DNA of 64,000 bases, taken from positions 62,001-126,000 of the forward strand of contig NZ_JAOAMU010000005.1 in assembly GCF_025154075.1 (NCBI RefSeq). Reading direction: 5' to 3'. Positions 43,673 to 53,140 of this stretch are shown piece by piece (within the stretch, counting starts at the first letter, position 1; the number at the start of each line of letters is the position of its first letter). Under the pieces are notes generated by a model. The model did no database searches and had not been told where the DNA came from. It was given only the letters and a program-made list of their open reading frames with translations. The DNA is from Chryseobacterium herbae. GTDB taxonomy: Bacteria > Bacteroidota > Bacteroidia > Flavobacteriales > Weeksellaceae. Position numbers and translations under genes: made by a program.

Positions 43673-44644
43673 TTATTCGTTATTTCCAGCCGTAGCCGGA
43701 AGATCTGTTTTTTGATATTCGTTAATTTTATCCAGATCCAGTATCGTGGTCAGATCATGCTGGTCGGGATAGTACATCGGGGCAAATTTAGCTCCGTACA
43801 CAATTTCTGCCGAGACATATGAAGATCTCTGAACCACCGTATTGGAAAAGACTTCGTCAAATGCACGCACCTGAACAATAATCTCAATATCCGTATTCTT
43901 AAAATCATCCTCAGAAAAGCCGTAAAACGGTGAATCCTCCTTGATTTCATGAACAACTGTCCAGTTCAGTGCCAGTGTATTGATCTTACTTAAATGGGTC
44001 TTTAAAGAGTAGAAATTACTTTTCGGAACTCCATTCTCGATCACTTCAATCGCTGTAGAAACAATGACATCCGCATCTGTTAAAGCATTATTTTTAAAAG
44101 GTGCCAGTCTGAACATCAGGGCCCGTGAATGTTTAAACGGAGCAATTACAGCGATATCCGAAAATCTGAGATAAGCTCTCGGCCTTGAAAATCTTCCGTA
44201 AAAAAGACCGGTTGCAATGGCAAAGGTAAGCAATCCCAGAAAAGCCTCAAAAGTAGCCACAAGACTTGCTGTAAATCCTACAGGTGCAATTCTTCCGTAA
44301 CCTACAGTCGTAAAGGTCTGCGAACTGAAGAAAAATACATCAATGAACTCGTTCAGAGGATCACTTTTATCAATTCCGGTAAGATGCTCTACTCCGATCA
44401 GATAATAAATCATTGCGAATACGAGATTGATCAGAATATAGGCGACCACCAGATAGGTTAAGAACCGGAAAGTCGACAGGTTCAACATGGTGTGATACCA
44501 GCTAAGTCTGTTGAAAACATTCACGCCTCTCCGCTTTACATTCGGAAGTCCGTCTTTATTGATGAACCTTCCGGATGAATTGCTTCCAAAACCGCTGTTT
44601 TCGGTGTTTTTCTGACGGATTTTCTGTCCGAAGCCTCTTGCCAT
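43673..44644 (-). CDS. Inward-rectifier-type (KirBac-like) potassium channel
   Basis: A 323-residue ion channel. Two helices (about 62-82 and 128-150) flank the pore loop with selectivity filter T113-V-G-Y-G117 (TVGYGR). The long C-terminal part (about 155-310) is the immunoglobulin-like cytoplasmic Kir domain that binds regulators (LMFRLAPFKNN, LNWTVVHEI, SPFYGFSEDDF). The order filter, second helix, Ig-like domain fits KirBac rather than a simple two-helix channel. First gene of a two-gene unit with a YkgJ protein. Confidence 0.9.
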   Translation of the reverse strand: MARGFGQKIRQKNTENSGFGSNSSGRFINKDGLPNVKRRGVNVFNRLSWYHTMLNLSTFRFLTYLVVAYILINLVFAMIYYLIGVEHLTGIDKSDPLNEFIDVFFFSSQTFTTVGYGRIAPVGFTASLVATFEAFLGLLTFAIATGLFYGRFSRPRAYLRFSDIAVIAPFKHSRALMFRLAPFKNNALTDADVIVSTAIEVIENGVPKSNFYSLKTHLSKINTLALNWTVVHEIKEDSPFYGFSEDDFKNTDIEIIVQVRAFDEVFSNTVVQRSSYVSAEIVYGAKFAPMYYPDQHDLTTILDLDKINEYQKTDLPATAGNNE

Positions 44645-44797
44645 TTTTATACTATTTATCTTTTAAAAGTAAGCGAATTAAATGATTTTTCAATCTCTTA
44701 TTTCACCGTTCCCACTGCAAAGATAAAATATTGTTTTTATGAAATTTATCAAGCTGCCTATTCAGTTTTTAATTTGATTTTACAGTACATTTGAAAT

Positions 44798-45178
44798 ATG
44801 AAAAAATTGGAATCAAGAGAGGATATTGAGCATCTTGTGAATTCATTTTACGCAAAAGTCGTTAAAGATGAGACGATTGGTTTTTTCTTTACTGATGTAG
44901 CGAAAGTAGACTGGAACAAACACCTTCCTAAAATGTATTCATTCTGGGAGTCTATTCTGTTTGGGCAGATGAGCTACAAAGGAAACCCGATGGGCGTTCA
45001 TTTTCCAATCAATGAAATCCAGGCCATGGAACAGCAACACTTTGACCGCTGGCTTAAGCTCTGGAGCACTACCATTGAAGAAAATTTCGTCGGAGAAAAT
45101 GCGGACATGGCTATTTATAAGTCTGAAAATATCGCTAAGCTGATGGCTTTTAAAATGGAGCTGGCGAGGAGGCTGTGA
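44798..45178 (+). CDS. Group III truncated hemoglobin
   Basis: A 126-residue truncated hemoglobin, 2-on-2 helical fold. Family marks: LVNSFYAKVVKDETIGFFF, the group III WNKHLPKMYSFWESILFG block, and QQHFDRWLKLW with the proximal His at the heme iron. Likely roles are O2 or NO chemistry; ligand preference cannot be read from sequence. TACATTTG just 5 bases before the start is too close to serve as a usual promoter. Confidence 0.92.
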   Translation: MKKLESREDIEHLVNSFYAKVVKDETIGFFFTDVAKVDWNKHLPKMYSFWESILFGQMSYKGNPMGVHFPINEIQAMEQQHFDRWLKLWSTTIEENFVGENADMAIYKSENIAKLMAFKMELARRL

Positions 45179-45183
45179 GACAA

Positions 45184-45250
45184 GTTTGAGAGTCGGAGCG
45201 TTTTGGGTTTGAGAGTTTCGGAATGTGGGTTTTCGAGGTGCGGGATACGA
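45184..45250. repeat. Dispersed low-complexity repeat, copy 2
   Basis: GTTTGAGAGTCGGAGCG, GTTTGAGAGTTTCGG, ATGTGGGTTTTCG and GGTGCGGGATACG run together in the gap after the hemoglobin gene. They share motifs with 39666-39740. Noncoding. Confidence 0.4.
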
Positions 45251-45341
45251 TATTTTTGGATTCGAGTTATAGATTTTGGATTAAAAAAACGAAAACTCCA
45301 GAAAACCTGACTTTTTCTAAACTCTAATTTCTAACCTCTAA

Positions 45342-46412
45342 TTATGGAACAATGACCGTAAAGATGTAGGCGGCAAGATTCACTAATAAAACTGTTCCGT
45401 ACAGGACATTCGTTTTTCCCCGGCTTAAAGAAAGCATCACAATAAATACAGATAATGAAAGAAGGATAATATCTTTTTTATCAAGTCCCAATACCAAAGG
45501 AATATCATACATGATACAAACGGCAGATACCGCCGGAATCGTAAGTCCGATACTAGCCAATGCAGATCCCAACGCCAGATTTAAACTGGACTGTATCTGA
45601 TTGCTTCTCGCCGCACGGATGGCAGCCACGCCTTCAGGAAGAAGTACTACGCCCGCAATAATCACCCCAACCAAAGATTTCGGAGCCCCTATGCTCTGTA
45701 CCATGCCTTCAATGGTTCCGGAAAGCCCTTTCGCCATCAACACTACAATCACAAGGCATACCACCAGGAAACCGAAGCTGATCAGCGTTTTGTTCAGGGA
45801 AGGAATATAATGTCCTTCCGGATGTTCATCGGGAACGATAAAGTAGCTTCTGTGACGCACCGTCTGTACCATCAGGAAGACTCCATAAATCACGAGACAG
45901 GCAATGGAAATAAATATAAGTTGAGCTTCGTTATAGAAAGGTCCGTTGACACTTGAAGTAAAATTAGGAAGAACAAGAGTAAGCACCAGAATGGAAACAA
46001 TACTGACCAGATAAGTGGTTGCAGAAGTTCTTGCAAAGAACTGTTCGTGGTATTTCACACCACCCACAAGGATACAAATCCCCAGAATTCCGTTAAGAAT
46101 AATCATGACGGCCGCAAAAACGGTATCTCTGGCCAGCGTGATCGCCTGATCTCCGCCGGCCACCATGAGCGAGATGATAAGCGCGACTTCAATAATGGTA
46201 ATACAAAGAGCAAGGATAATGGTTCCGAACGGCTCTCCTACTTTATGAGCTACCACTTCTGCGTGATGTACTGCGGATAACACACTTCCGGTAAGCAGAA
46301 GTCCTGCAATGATGTCATTGATAACTCCACCTCCCATCAGGCCGGAAAAGTAATACCCCACCGCCAGAACAGGGAAAATATACGTATAATGTAAAAGTTC
46401 TTTTAATCTCAT
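45342..46412 (-). CDS. Calcium/proton antiporter, ChaA/CAX family
   Basis: A 356-residue cation exchanger with about eleven helices. I used the ATG at MRLKELLHY, because the longer frame begins in noncoding sequence. Two related halves each carry a conserved acidic repeat: HHAEVVAHKVGEPFGTIIL near residue 45 and VGVIIAGVVLLPEGVAAIRAARSNQIQSSLNLALGSALAS near residue 270 (Glu in LLPEG). This is the Ca2+:cation antiporter alpha-repeat pattern. Substrate may be Ca2+ or Na+/K+. Confidence 0.88.
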   Translation of the reverse strand: MRLKELLHYTYIFPVLAVGYYFSGLMGGGVINDIIAGLLLTGSVLSAVHHAEVVAHKVGEPFGTIILALCITIIEVALIISLMVAGGDQAITLARDTVFAAVMIILNGILGICILVGGVKYHEQFFARTSATTYLVSIVSILVLTLVLPNFTSSVNGPFYNEAQLIFISIACLVIYGVFLMVQTVRHRSYFIVPDEHPEGHYIPSLNKTLISFGFLVVCLVIVVLMAKGLSGTIEGMVQSIGAPKSLVGVIIAGVVLLPEGVAAIRAARSNQIQSSLNLALGSALASIGLTIPAVSAVCIMYDIPLVLGLDKKDIILLSLSVFIVMLSLSRGKTNVLYGTVLLVNLAAYIFTVIVP

Positions 46413-46490
46413 AAAGTGTCTACAAAATACAAAAAATCTATCAAATTTGAAATACCAAAAGAAAATATTAATCATATTTTAATGTAATAA

Positions 46491-46650
46491 AGAGGGAAGT
46501 CAGAAGCTCGATGAAGGAAGTTATCGAAGTCATCAACGACGAAGACCACCACTCTTAATCTTATAAATCCTACTTTATTACTTTATTACAACACGATTGA
46601 TATTGAAGCCAGACATTAACTTCCAGCCTCCCTCTTCCATCTTTCTTCCT
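46491..46650. repeat. Dispersed imperfect inverted repeat, copy 2
   Basis: Left arm AGAGGGAAGTCAGAAGCT and right arm with TTCCAGCCTCCCTCTTCCA are imperfect reverse complements. The right arm shares 23 exact bases with copy 1, and again lies just past the stop of a minus-strand gene (46652). Confidence 0.65.
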
Positions 46651-46651
46651 C

Positions 46652-46990
46652 TTAGTGCATCCACAGGTTAAAATCCAGAAAGTCCGTCAGCATATGAAAC
46701 AGAAGACCGATGGCAATAATTCTGATATTTCCTTTGAAAAATAGCAGCAAAAAATACACCGCAATGGCATAATAGGAATGTAAAAAGTGAAAACCAATGC
46801 TATTTCTTGATGGATCAAAAACAGGATTGGCAAAAAGATGGTCCAGATCTACCAGCATAGTAGCCAGCATAATGCAGTACGCCTTTTTCCAGTTTTTGCG
46901 AAAAAAGATCAGGGCAATAAAAACCGGAAAAACCAGATGTAAAAAATAATGGGTACAAGTTTTCAGCAGTGCAATGTCAGATGGGTTCAT
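46652..46990 (-). CDS. DUF6122 family small membrane protein
   Basis: A 112-residue membrane protein with four helices. Conserved His/Asp pairs stand at their edges: THYFLHLVFPV, VDLDHLFANP, HFLHSYYAI and HMLTDFLDF. The pattern looks like a very short YdjM/metal-dependent-hydrolase-type core (His and Asp near membrane ends) and fits the Flavobacteriia family DUF6122. Catalysis not shown. The start ATG is 20 bases from the next minus-strand gene's end, with a dispersed repeat downstream. Confidence 0.7.
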   Translation of the reverse strand: MNPSDIALLKTCTHYFLHLVFPVFIALIFFRKNWKKAYCIMLATMLVDLDHLFANPVFDPSRNSIGFHFLHSYYAIAVYFLLLFFKGNIRIIAIGLLFHMLTDFLDFNLWMH

Positions 46991-47022
46991 GAATATTTTT
47001 TATATTTAAAACTGAAGAATTT

Positions 47023-48261
47023 CTACCATCTTAAAATTAAAGGCAGTTTTCCTTTCTTCGCTTTGATCTTCACCCAATAGTTTTGTGCTTTATTCCCATA
47101 GAATATATACTCTAGGTCTGAAAGTACATCCTTTTCCTTAGGCGTTAAAGTACTTAATGAAGAGAGCAGCAACGGACTGTTTCTGATGAAGATATAGTTT
47201 TCTTTGAGTTTTGGGGATAAGTGTATCGGTTTTCTGGTAGACTTTATAATAAGTCCGTCATTATTTCTTGCGATATGATTGGGCTGAAATGGAATGGCCG
47301 TAAACTGATCCTGAGCATTGATCCATTTTTTATGCTGAAAGTATTCCCAGATCTTTTCAGATGTTGGGCTTTGAAGATCCATCACATAATTGGGCTGAAT
47401 AATTTTCTGAAAGGTCTTTTTCTCCACTTCATTAAAATTATCGTCATATTCATAGCTGATGATGGTATCATTCACCTGTTCAAGATCGGCAGTTGCTTTA
47501 AAATAACTGATCTGAGCCGAATCTGCGAGGTTTTTATCGAAAAGGCGGGCGTAATGTTTCACATTCCGGGCATCCAGTTCAACGTCTAAAAAGTGATTAT
47601 TTTTCTGAATATCGGCTATGATAGAAGCTAAAGTTCCTGTTTCTGAAGTGTTCTTTATCTCAATTTCATATGCTTTTAATTCAATGGAAAAGTTCTGGAT
47701 TTTCGGTCCTGAAATGAATGAGATACTTCCTACACCATGATTGATCAACTGATCTGCTGTCAGCGTATTTTTTTCGGAAGACTGAAAAAGGAGCTTATTA
47801 ATAGCGGGAAAAGCCTGATCGGAAGTTCCTATGAGTGCATTTTTACCTTCTATTTTAATGAAAACCTGATCTTTGCGGAAGAGATCTTTTCCTTTGCTGA
47901 TAAACTGATGGCTCTTTAAAAAAGCTGAGAATTGTTGCGGGTCTTTGAGTTCAACCACACTGTACCATTCTGAAAATCTGGTGTCTTTGAGATGGAAAAT
48001 CTGTAAAAAATCCGGAATCCTGATCCCTGAGTCTTTTAATGAAATCTCCTTTTTATCTTTGGTTTTGCTTCCTGACCATTTTGAGGGATGGACAATAAAG
48101 CTTGAAATATACTGTCCCGTTAATTTTTTCACATCGATTAAAACGACTGCATCTGCATTTTTAGGGACAAATTTTAATGTTTTGTCTTTATAAAAACACA
48201 CAAAATAGAGCGCAACTGCGAGTACAAGAATTAACGGGACAATAAGTTTCTTTTTATTCAT
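47023..48261 (-). CDS. Membrane-anchored protein of unknown function (DUF4836-like)
   Basis: A 412-residue protein with one N-terminal anchor (residues 7-25), then a periplasmic domain beginning KFVPKNADAVVLIDVKKL. The same kind of opening (P-DAV---I) is found in the neighbouring 672-residue protein, which suggests a common origin. It ends with the basic segment AKKGKLPLILRW. Its ATG directly follows the TAG of that gene, so the two are translated together. No known activity. Confidence 0.5.
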   Translation of the reverse strand: MNKKKLIVPLILVLAVALYFVCFYKDKTLKFVPKNADAVVLIDVKKLTGQYISSFIVHPSKWSGSKTKDKKEISLKDSGIRIPDFLQIFHLKDTRFSEWYSVVELKDPQQFSAFLKSHQFISKGKDLFRKDQVFIKIEGKNALIGTSDQAFPAINKLLFQSSEKNTLTADQLINHGVGSISFISGPKIQNFSIELKAYEIEIKNTSETGTLASIIADIQKNNHFLDVELDARNVKHYARLFDKNLADSAQISYFKATADLEQVNDTIISYEYDDNFNEVEKKTFQKIIQPNYVMDLQSPTSEKIWEYFQHKKWINAQDQFTAIPFQPNHIARNNDGLIIKSTRKPIHLSPKLKENYIFIRNSPLLLSSLSTLTPKEKDVLSDLEYIFYGNKAQNYWVKIKAKKGKLPLILRW

Positions 48262-50280
48262 CTATAATATTTGAGGCTTTTTGTCTGCTTCTTTAATTTT
48301 ATAAATCTCATCAAACAAATCGAAGAAATACATCAGGCTGTTTTCTGAAGAATTTTTAATCTTATAATCCATTTCTGTTTCTATACTTTCTCCTTTTACT
48401 TCAGTCTTAAAATACATTTCACCCACATTTTTTCTGAACAAATCCAATGTTTTTCTTTCGGAAGGGGTTTTAAATTCTTTCTCCAAACCGGTTACCAATC
48501 TCTGAATATCCAATCTTCCGGATAACGGATATTTAGAAGAATCTTTGGCCCACTGCTTAGAAATATCAGACTGACTTTGAGGATTGACATTCTCTGTAGC
48601 GCTCGTCAGATAAACGATTCCGTCTTTTACTGTCATATACAGCTGATCCATATATCCGTCCCCTTTTTCATCCTTAAATGAGTAGAAATTTCCAATTTTT
48701 GAGAATTTTTTAGACAGATGTTTATTGGTAGCCATTACATTGAAAACACGGTTCCAATAGCCTTCATTCTCTGTTGCAAAAGCAAACGTAAAATTAGGAA
48801 CAGCTACATCTTTGGTTTTCTTCACTTCCTTTTCATTGTAATCAGCATCATATTCGTAGTCTGTGTAGTCTACTTTTTTAGATTTTAATTCATTCAGAAC
48901 AAAAATTCCGTTCCCCGGGGCAATTTTGGTGATGGCTTCTTCATCCAGAACAATTTTCATCGTTTCCATCATCAGCTCCATTTCCTTTTTGTATTCACCA
49001 TCTCCCGTATCCTGAAGCAGGTCGTACATCATATCAAAAGATTTCGCTCCATTGACATTCATTACGTAATAACCGATGCTTTTGTCATTGATAAGCTCTG
49101 CCAGTTTTTTGTTTTTCTTCCCCTTATAAACAGATGAAATAGTCTTCTGAATACCAGGATTTTTATGCTGATAATTGTTCACCAGCCTTACTTTGTCTTT
49201 ATCAAAATATAAGTTGTAGTACGAATTGGAATCGTATGCATTTCTGAAAAACTGTCCAAATTCAAAACGCTTCATCATTTTCCCATAGATTCCGTCATTC
49301 ACCATTTTTCCATAATCTGTGTAGACGTATGCATCCGAATTGGGATCTCTGAAGCTCAGCATCGCTTTAGGAACTTCAAGCTCTAAGTTAGAACTGAAAT
49401 ACAGATCGAAACGGTCTTCCGCAATTTTCTTGACTATTTTGAAATTCTCAATATTCATAGAATCCAGCTCTTTCTGATATGCAGAATCTATTGCAGGCGC
49501 CTCATACTCCTCCTCTTTCGGGTACACTTCAGCTTCCCCTTCAGAATGCTGGGTATCTACGTTTTCTTTCGGATATTTATGATTCTTTTCCAGATATTTG
49601 ATATCCTTCTGAATTCTGGTGATCTCCTTATTATTTTCTCTGATATTCTCTTTTAAATATTTGATATCTCCTTTCAGACTGATTATTTCTTCCTTGTAAT
49701 CGAAAGGTTTCTCCGGCTCTATGGCGTAAGCAGTATCCACAACTACGGCAGCGCTGTCCGCAACAGTTGCAGCACTGTCCACAGCAGTATCAGCCCAGAT
49801 ATCTTTATAAGGTTTGGTATAGTTCACCATACTCAAAACAGCACGGTCATTGCTCCAGGCTACAAAAATATTATCATCTATGTCTACATAGGAATAATTC
49901 TTTTTCTTAGAAATTTCCAGTCCTTTTTTCTTGGTAGAATTGATGAATTCCTGAAACTTCTCTTTATTATCTACAATAAAATGAGTCGTGTAGGTTTGTA
50001 TAGAGTCATTAAAACTGGCATAATGATACTGGGTAGCATCATATTTAATTCCCGTTTTGGAATAGTCGTTCCACGAAAACTTTTCTTTGTCCTTCTTGCT
50101 TAGTTCGTGCAACAATGGATTAAGCTTCTGCCAATTGATTTTCTGATTAAGTTGCTTTCCGTTGATTTCCATATAAAATACGGCATCACTTGGAAGTTTC
50201 ATGCTTTTCTGTCCGAAAACAAGCATAAAACCAAAAAGTACGGAAGTAATTATCTGTGTTTTTAATACTATCGATTTCAT
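48262..50280 (-). CDS. DUF4836-like exported protein
   Basis: A 672-residue exported protein, with signal peptide ending MLVFGQ. Begins KLPSDAVFYMEINGKQLNQKINWQKLNPLL, like DUF4836 proteins of Bacteroidota. A long coiled-coil stretch (about 190-245: KEEIISLKGDIKYLKENI...) and an acidic segment (about 245-265) split two halves. The C-terminal half repeats the domain shape. It sits between a lipoprotein gene and a paralogue-like gene, giving a three-gene minus-strand operon. Function unknown. Confidence 0.6.
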   Translation of the reverse strand: MKSIVLKTQIITSVLFGFMLVFGQKSMKLPSDAVFYMEINGKQLNQKINWQKLNPLLHELSKKDKEKFSWNDYSKTGIKYDATQYHYASFNDSIQTYTTHFIVDNKEKFQEFINSTKKKGLEISKKKNYSYVDIDDNIFVAWSNDRAVLSMVNYTKPYKDIWADTAVDSAATVADSAAVVVDTAYAIEPEKPFDYKEEIISLKGDIKYLKENIRENNKEITRIQKDIKYLEKNHKYPKENVDTQHSEGEAEVYPKEEEYEAPAIDSAYQKELDSMNIENFKIVKKIAEDRFDLYFSSNLELEVPKAMLSFRDPNSDAYVYTDYGKMVNDGIYGKMMKRFEFGQFFRNAYDSNSYYNLYFDKDKVRLVNNYQHKNPGIQKTISSVYKGKKNKKLAELINDKSIGYYVMNVNGAKSFDMMYDLLQDTGDGEYKKEMELMMETMKIVLDEEAITKIAPGNGIFVLNELKSKKVDYTDYEYDADYNEKEVKKTKDVAVPNFTFAFATENEGYWNRVFNVMATNKHLSKKFSKIGNFYSFKDEKGDGYMDQLYMTVKDGIVYLTSATENVNPQSQSDISKQWAKDSSKYPLSGRLDIQRLVTGLEKEFKTPSERKTLDLFRKNVGEMYFKTEVKGESIETEMDYKIKNSSENSLMYFFDLFDEIYKIKEADKKPQIL

Positions 50281-50296
50281 GGTTGAATGTTAGAGT

Positions 50297-50965
50297 TTAT
50301 TGAAATAATATCGTGTTTTGTAATTGTTTCTTTTGAAAAATAAGGTCTAAAATATCCGCTTCCAGCTTCACCGCTTTTTTGTTCGGCGCCAATACATAAG
50401 AAGAATTGGTTTGAGATTTTACCATATTTTCAAACTGCATGATGGAAGTATATTTTGCATCATTGAAGACTTCCCTGTCTGCCTTGCCCATCTTGTCGTA
50501 ATCTGCTTTGAAGGTATTCACCTTGTTTCTGGTCAGTGATTTTTTCTCAAGGCTATGGCTGTAAATTTGGCTAGGAATCATCTTGCCGAGGATCTTTTTA
50601 GCTTTCAGCTGTTCCAGTCCGGCATTGATATTTTCAATTTTTTTAAAATTACAGCTTAATTTGATGATGTAATTATCGAAATCCATGGAAGTTTTTACAT
50701 TGCTGATTCCAGGCGTTCCTTTAAAAATTTTAGCCGCTTCATTGATTTTATTCTCAATTTCAGACTTTTTTGGAACTTTTTTTCCGTTAATGGTTTCCAT
50801 TTTAGAGATGGAAGCTAACCTTGTTTTGCTTTTACTGGCATTAAGAATGATGGTGTATTCCCCGGTTCCATCGGCCTTGACATTCACTTTATCCAGAATA
50901 TCAAAACAACTGCTCAGGAATAATAAAGGCAGAAGCAGCGCCAACAGCTTCAGAAAATTTTTCAT
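50297..50965 (-). CDS. Lipoprotein of unknown function
   Basis: A 222-residue lipoprotein: signal MKNFLKLLALLLPLLFLSSC with C20. The mature part, FDILDKVNVKADGTGEYTIILNAS, looks like a LppM-type domain start; the rest has helical and beta parts without motifs. First gene of the DUF4836-like operon (16 bases before the next start), with a -7-like TAGTTTTG on the minus strand at 50983-50990. Confidence 0.55.
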   Translation of the reverse strand: MKNFLKLLALLLPLLFLSSCFDILDKVNVKADGTGEYTIILNASKSKTRLASISKMETINGKKVPKKSEIENKINEAAKIFKGTPGISNVKTSMDFDNYIIKLSCNFKKIENINAGLEQLKAKKILGKMIPSQIYSHSLEKKSLTRNKVNTFKADYDKMGKADREVFNDAKYTSIMQFENMVKSQTNSSYVLAPNKKAVKLEADILDLIFQKKQLQNTILFQ

Positions 50966-50982
50966 AATTGAGTTTTAAAACA

Positions 50983-50990
50983 CAAAACTA
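50983..50990 (-). promoter_or_regulatory. Putative -7 element for DUF4836-like operon
   Basis: Minus strand TAGTTTTG fits TAnnTTTG and lies 18 bases before the lipoprotein start. Confidence 0.4.
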
Positions 50991-51051
50991 CTTAATTCCG
51001 TTTGAAAATACTTTATAGACGCTCTTATTTCACTGAAAACAACCATTTTTT

Positions 51052-51771
51052 TTAAATTCTGCCTTTCAGATAGTCTTGTCTCAGGTCTTCATCAAGCTTT
51101 TCAATGGCGTATCTCAGGCAGGTTCTCGGCATCTCCTGATAGTGTTTGTTCAAAAAAGAAATCAGCTCCGTTTCATTTTTCTGACCCATTTCGCGTAGCA
51201 GCCAACCGTTGGCTTTGTGCATCAGATCATGGGGATGTTTCAGATTTTTGGTCACGAATTCTTTCGTCAGTTCAAAAGATCCTTTTTTCACGTAATGCAT
51301 CGTCCCTACTACAGCGATTCTCTTATGCCACATTTCATCAGAGTCTGAAAGGTTTCTCAACAGGTCTTCCTTTCCGTTTTCAAAGGCATATCGGCCCAGG
51401 ATTTTATAACAGCTTGAATCTACAAGATCCCAGTTATTGACATACGGAAGATGATTCAGATAAAATTGAATAATTTCTTCTTGGAGAGCTTTATCCTTTG
51501 TTTTTTCAAACTTGGAGATCAGCATGAAAAGCGCGGTAAGTCTGTGTTCGTGGAATTTTGAAGACAGTATAATACTTAAGTCTTCTAAGTTTATTTTGGA
51601 ATAATATGCTTTGGCTACCGATCTCTGATCCGGAACGGTTACGCCCAGAAACAAATCTCCCTCGCCATATTCTCCTTTTCCCGTTTTGAAGAACCTTGGA
51701 AAGAATTCAGCTTTTTCAGGAATGGACAGTACGGCCAGAGCTTCCTGTATTTCTTTGATGATATTGCCCAT
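51052..51771 (-). CDS. DNA alkylation repair protein, AlkD-like
   Basis: A 239-residue HEAT-like-repeat protein of the AlkD family, which excises bulky or cationic alkylated bases in Bacillus. The start was put at the ATG (MGNIIKEI); the frame can be extended by three codons to a TTG. Family signs: GEYGEGDLFLGVTVPDQR near residue 37 and VDSSCYKILG near residue 120, then WHKRIAVVGT and HDLMHKANGWLLREMG. The -7-like TATATTTG (minus) is at 51813-51820. Confidence 0.88.
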   Translation of the reverse strand: MGNIIKEIQEALAVLSIPEKAEFFPRFFKTGKGEYGEGDLFLGVTVPDQRSVAKAYYSKINLEDLSIILSSKFHEHRLTALFMLISKFEKTKDKALQEEIIQFYLNHLPYVNNWDLVDSSCYKILGRYAFENGKEDLLRNLSDSDEMWHKRIAVVGTMHYVKKGSFELTKEFVTKNLKHPHDLMHKANGWLLREMGQKNETELISFLNKHYQEMPRTCLRYAIEKLDEDLRQDYLKGRI

Positions 51772-51812
51772 ATGATGCAACCTGGTTGGATGGAAGTTAA
51801 TTAAATTTTAAA

Positions 51813-51820
51813 CAAATATA
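51813..51820 (-). promoter_or_regulatory. Putative -7 element for AlkD-like gene
   Basis: Minus strand TATATTTG fits TAnnTTTG, 42 bases before the start. Confidence 0.4.
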
Positions 51821-51832
51821 AATAATCTTCCA

Positions 51833-53119
51833 TTACGCATGCTCATCCAAAGCAACGGTCTCCTGCGCCTCCTCTTCTTTTGCAATCGCTTTCGGATTGG
51901 CGACTTTAGCAATGGTAAGTCCCTGAACAATAATGGAGAATACAACAACACAATAGGTGATGCTTAAGATAATTTCGCTGTATTCACTTTTTGGGATAGA
52001 CATCGCCAGTGCAATGGAAACTCCTCCACGGATTCCTCCCCAAACCAGAACTTTAATCGTCTGCGGACTAAATCTTGTTCTTAAAGACATGAATCTTGTA
52101 GGTACCCAGATCGAAATCAATCGGGCAATCAGAACGACTGCGATGGCCAAAAGACCTGGAACCATAAAGTGCTTTAAGTCTTTGATCATCAATAATTCAA
52201 ATCCAATGAACAGGAATAAAACGGCATTCAGAATTTCGTCAATCAGCTCCCAGAATTTAATAAGATAATCCTGAGTGACAGACTTCATTTTAAACCTGAC
52301 ATTAAAATTACCCATAAATAAACCTGCGGCAACCATCGTCAACGGTCCGGAAATATGCATCTGTCTGGCGATAAGATAACCTCCCATCACCACAGAAAGC
52401 GTTACCAGAACGGAAATAATATAATCATCCACCTCACGCATCAGTCTGGAAGTAATCCAACCCAATACGACACCGAGAAGAATCCCTCCACCGGCTTCTT
52501 TCATCAGGAGTAATCCTATGCTTTCAACACCAAGATCCACTTCTTTTCCGATGGCCAGCTGCAGCACTACGGTAAACACCACTACGGCCATCCCATCGTT
52601 GAACAGAGATTCTCCGGCTACTTTTGTTTCCAGCGATTTGGATACATTCGCTTGCTTCAGGATACTTAAAACCGCAACCGGATCGGTAGGCGAGATAAGT
52701 GCTCCAAAAACCAGACAGTAAATAAATGGCAACTGAATTCCTAAAAACGGCAGCAAATAAAACATCCCGAACCCTACAACAAAAGTGGAAATAACCACGC
52801 CCGCCGTAGAAAATATAAGGACCGGCCGGAACTGTTCCTTGAGATCGTTGATATTGATATGGATTCCTCCCGCAAAGAGCAGGAAATTAAGCATGGCGCC
52901 CATCAGAACTTCCGTGAAGTCAATACTATTCATTAAATTATTAAGATGCCCGAAAGTACGTGGAAGCACGGCTTCTCCAAACATAACCAGAAAAATAGAA
53001 ACGACAATGGCAATCACCATAATCCCGATCGTGCTCGGAAGTTTCAGAAATCTGTAATTAAGATAGGCGAAAATTGATGCTAATACTATTAAGGCTGAAA
53101 ATGAATAATATAACTCCAC
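51833..53119 (-). CDS. CPA1-family sodium/proton antiporter
   Basis: A 428-residue membrane protein of twelve or so helices, of the cation:proton antiporter CPA1/NhaP type. The motif ALISPTDPVAVLSIL near residue 145 and ESLFNDGMAVVVF near residue 178 hold the transport Asp residues of CPA1 members. The start is GTG, since no in-frame ATG lies near. The C-terminus is short and acidic (KEEEAQETVALDEHA), without a TrkA domain. The ion is likely Na+, not proven. Confidence 0.88.
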   Translation of the reverse strand: MELYYSFSALIVLASIFAYLNYRFLKLPSTIGIMVIAIVVSIFLVMFGEAVLPRTFGHLNNLMNSIDFTEVLMGAMLNFLLFAGGIHININDLKEQFRPVLIFSTAGVVISTFVVGFGMFYLLPFLGIQLPFIYCLVFGALISPTDPVAVLSILKQANVSKSLETKVAGESLFNDGMAVVVFTVVLQLAIGKEVDLGVESIGLLLMKEAGGGILLGVVLGWITSRLMREVDDYIISVLVTLSVVMGGYLIARQMHISGPLTMVAAGLFMGNFNVRFKMKSVTQDYLIKFWELIDEILNAVLFLFIGFELLMIKDLKHFMVPGLLAIAVVLIARLISIWVPTRFMSLRTRFSPQTIKVLVWGGIRGGVSIALAMSIPKSEYSEIILSITYCVVVFSIIVQGLTIAKVANPKAIAKEEEAQETVALDEHA

Positions 53120-53140
53120 TAAGTGTTTTTTTTAATTAAT

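Noticed and set aside
44786..44793. TACATTTG before the truncated hemoglobin gene as a promoter
   Set aside because: It ends 4 bases before the start codon, which would place the transcript start inside the gene.
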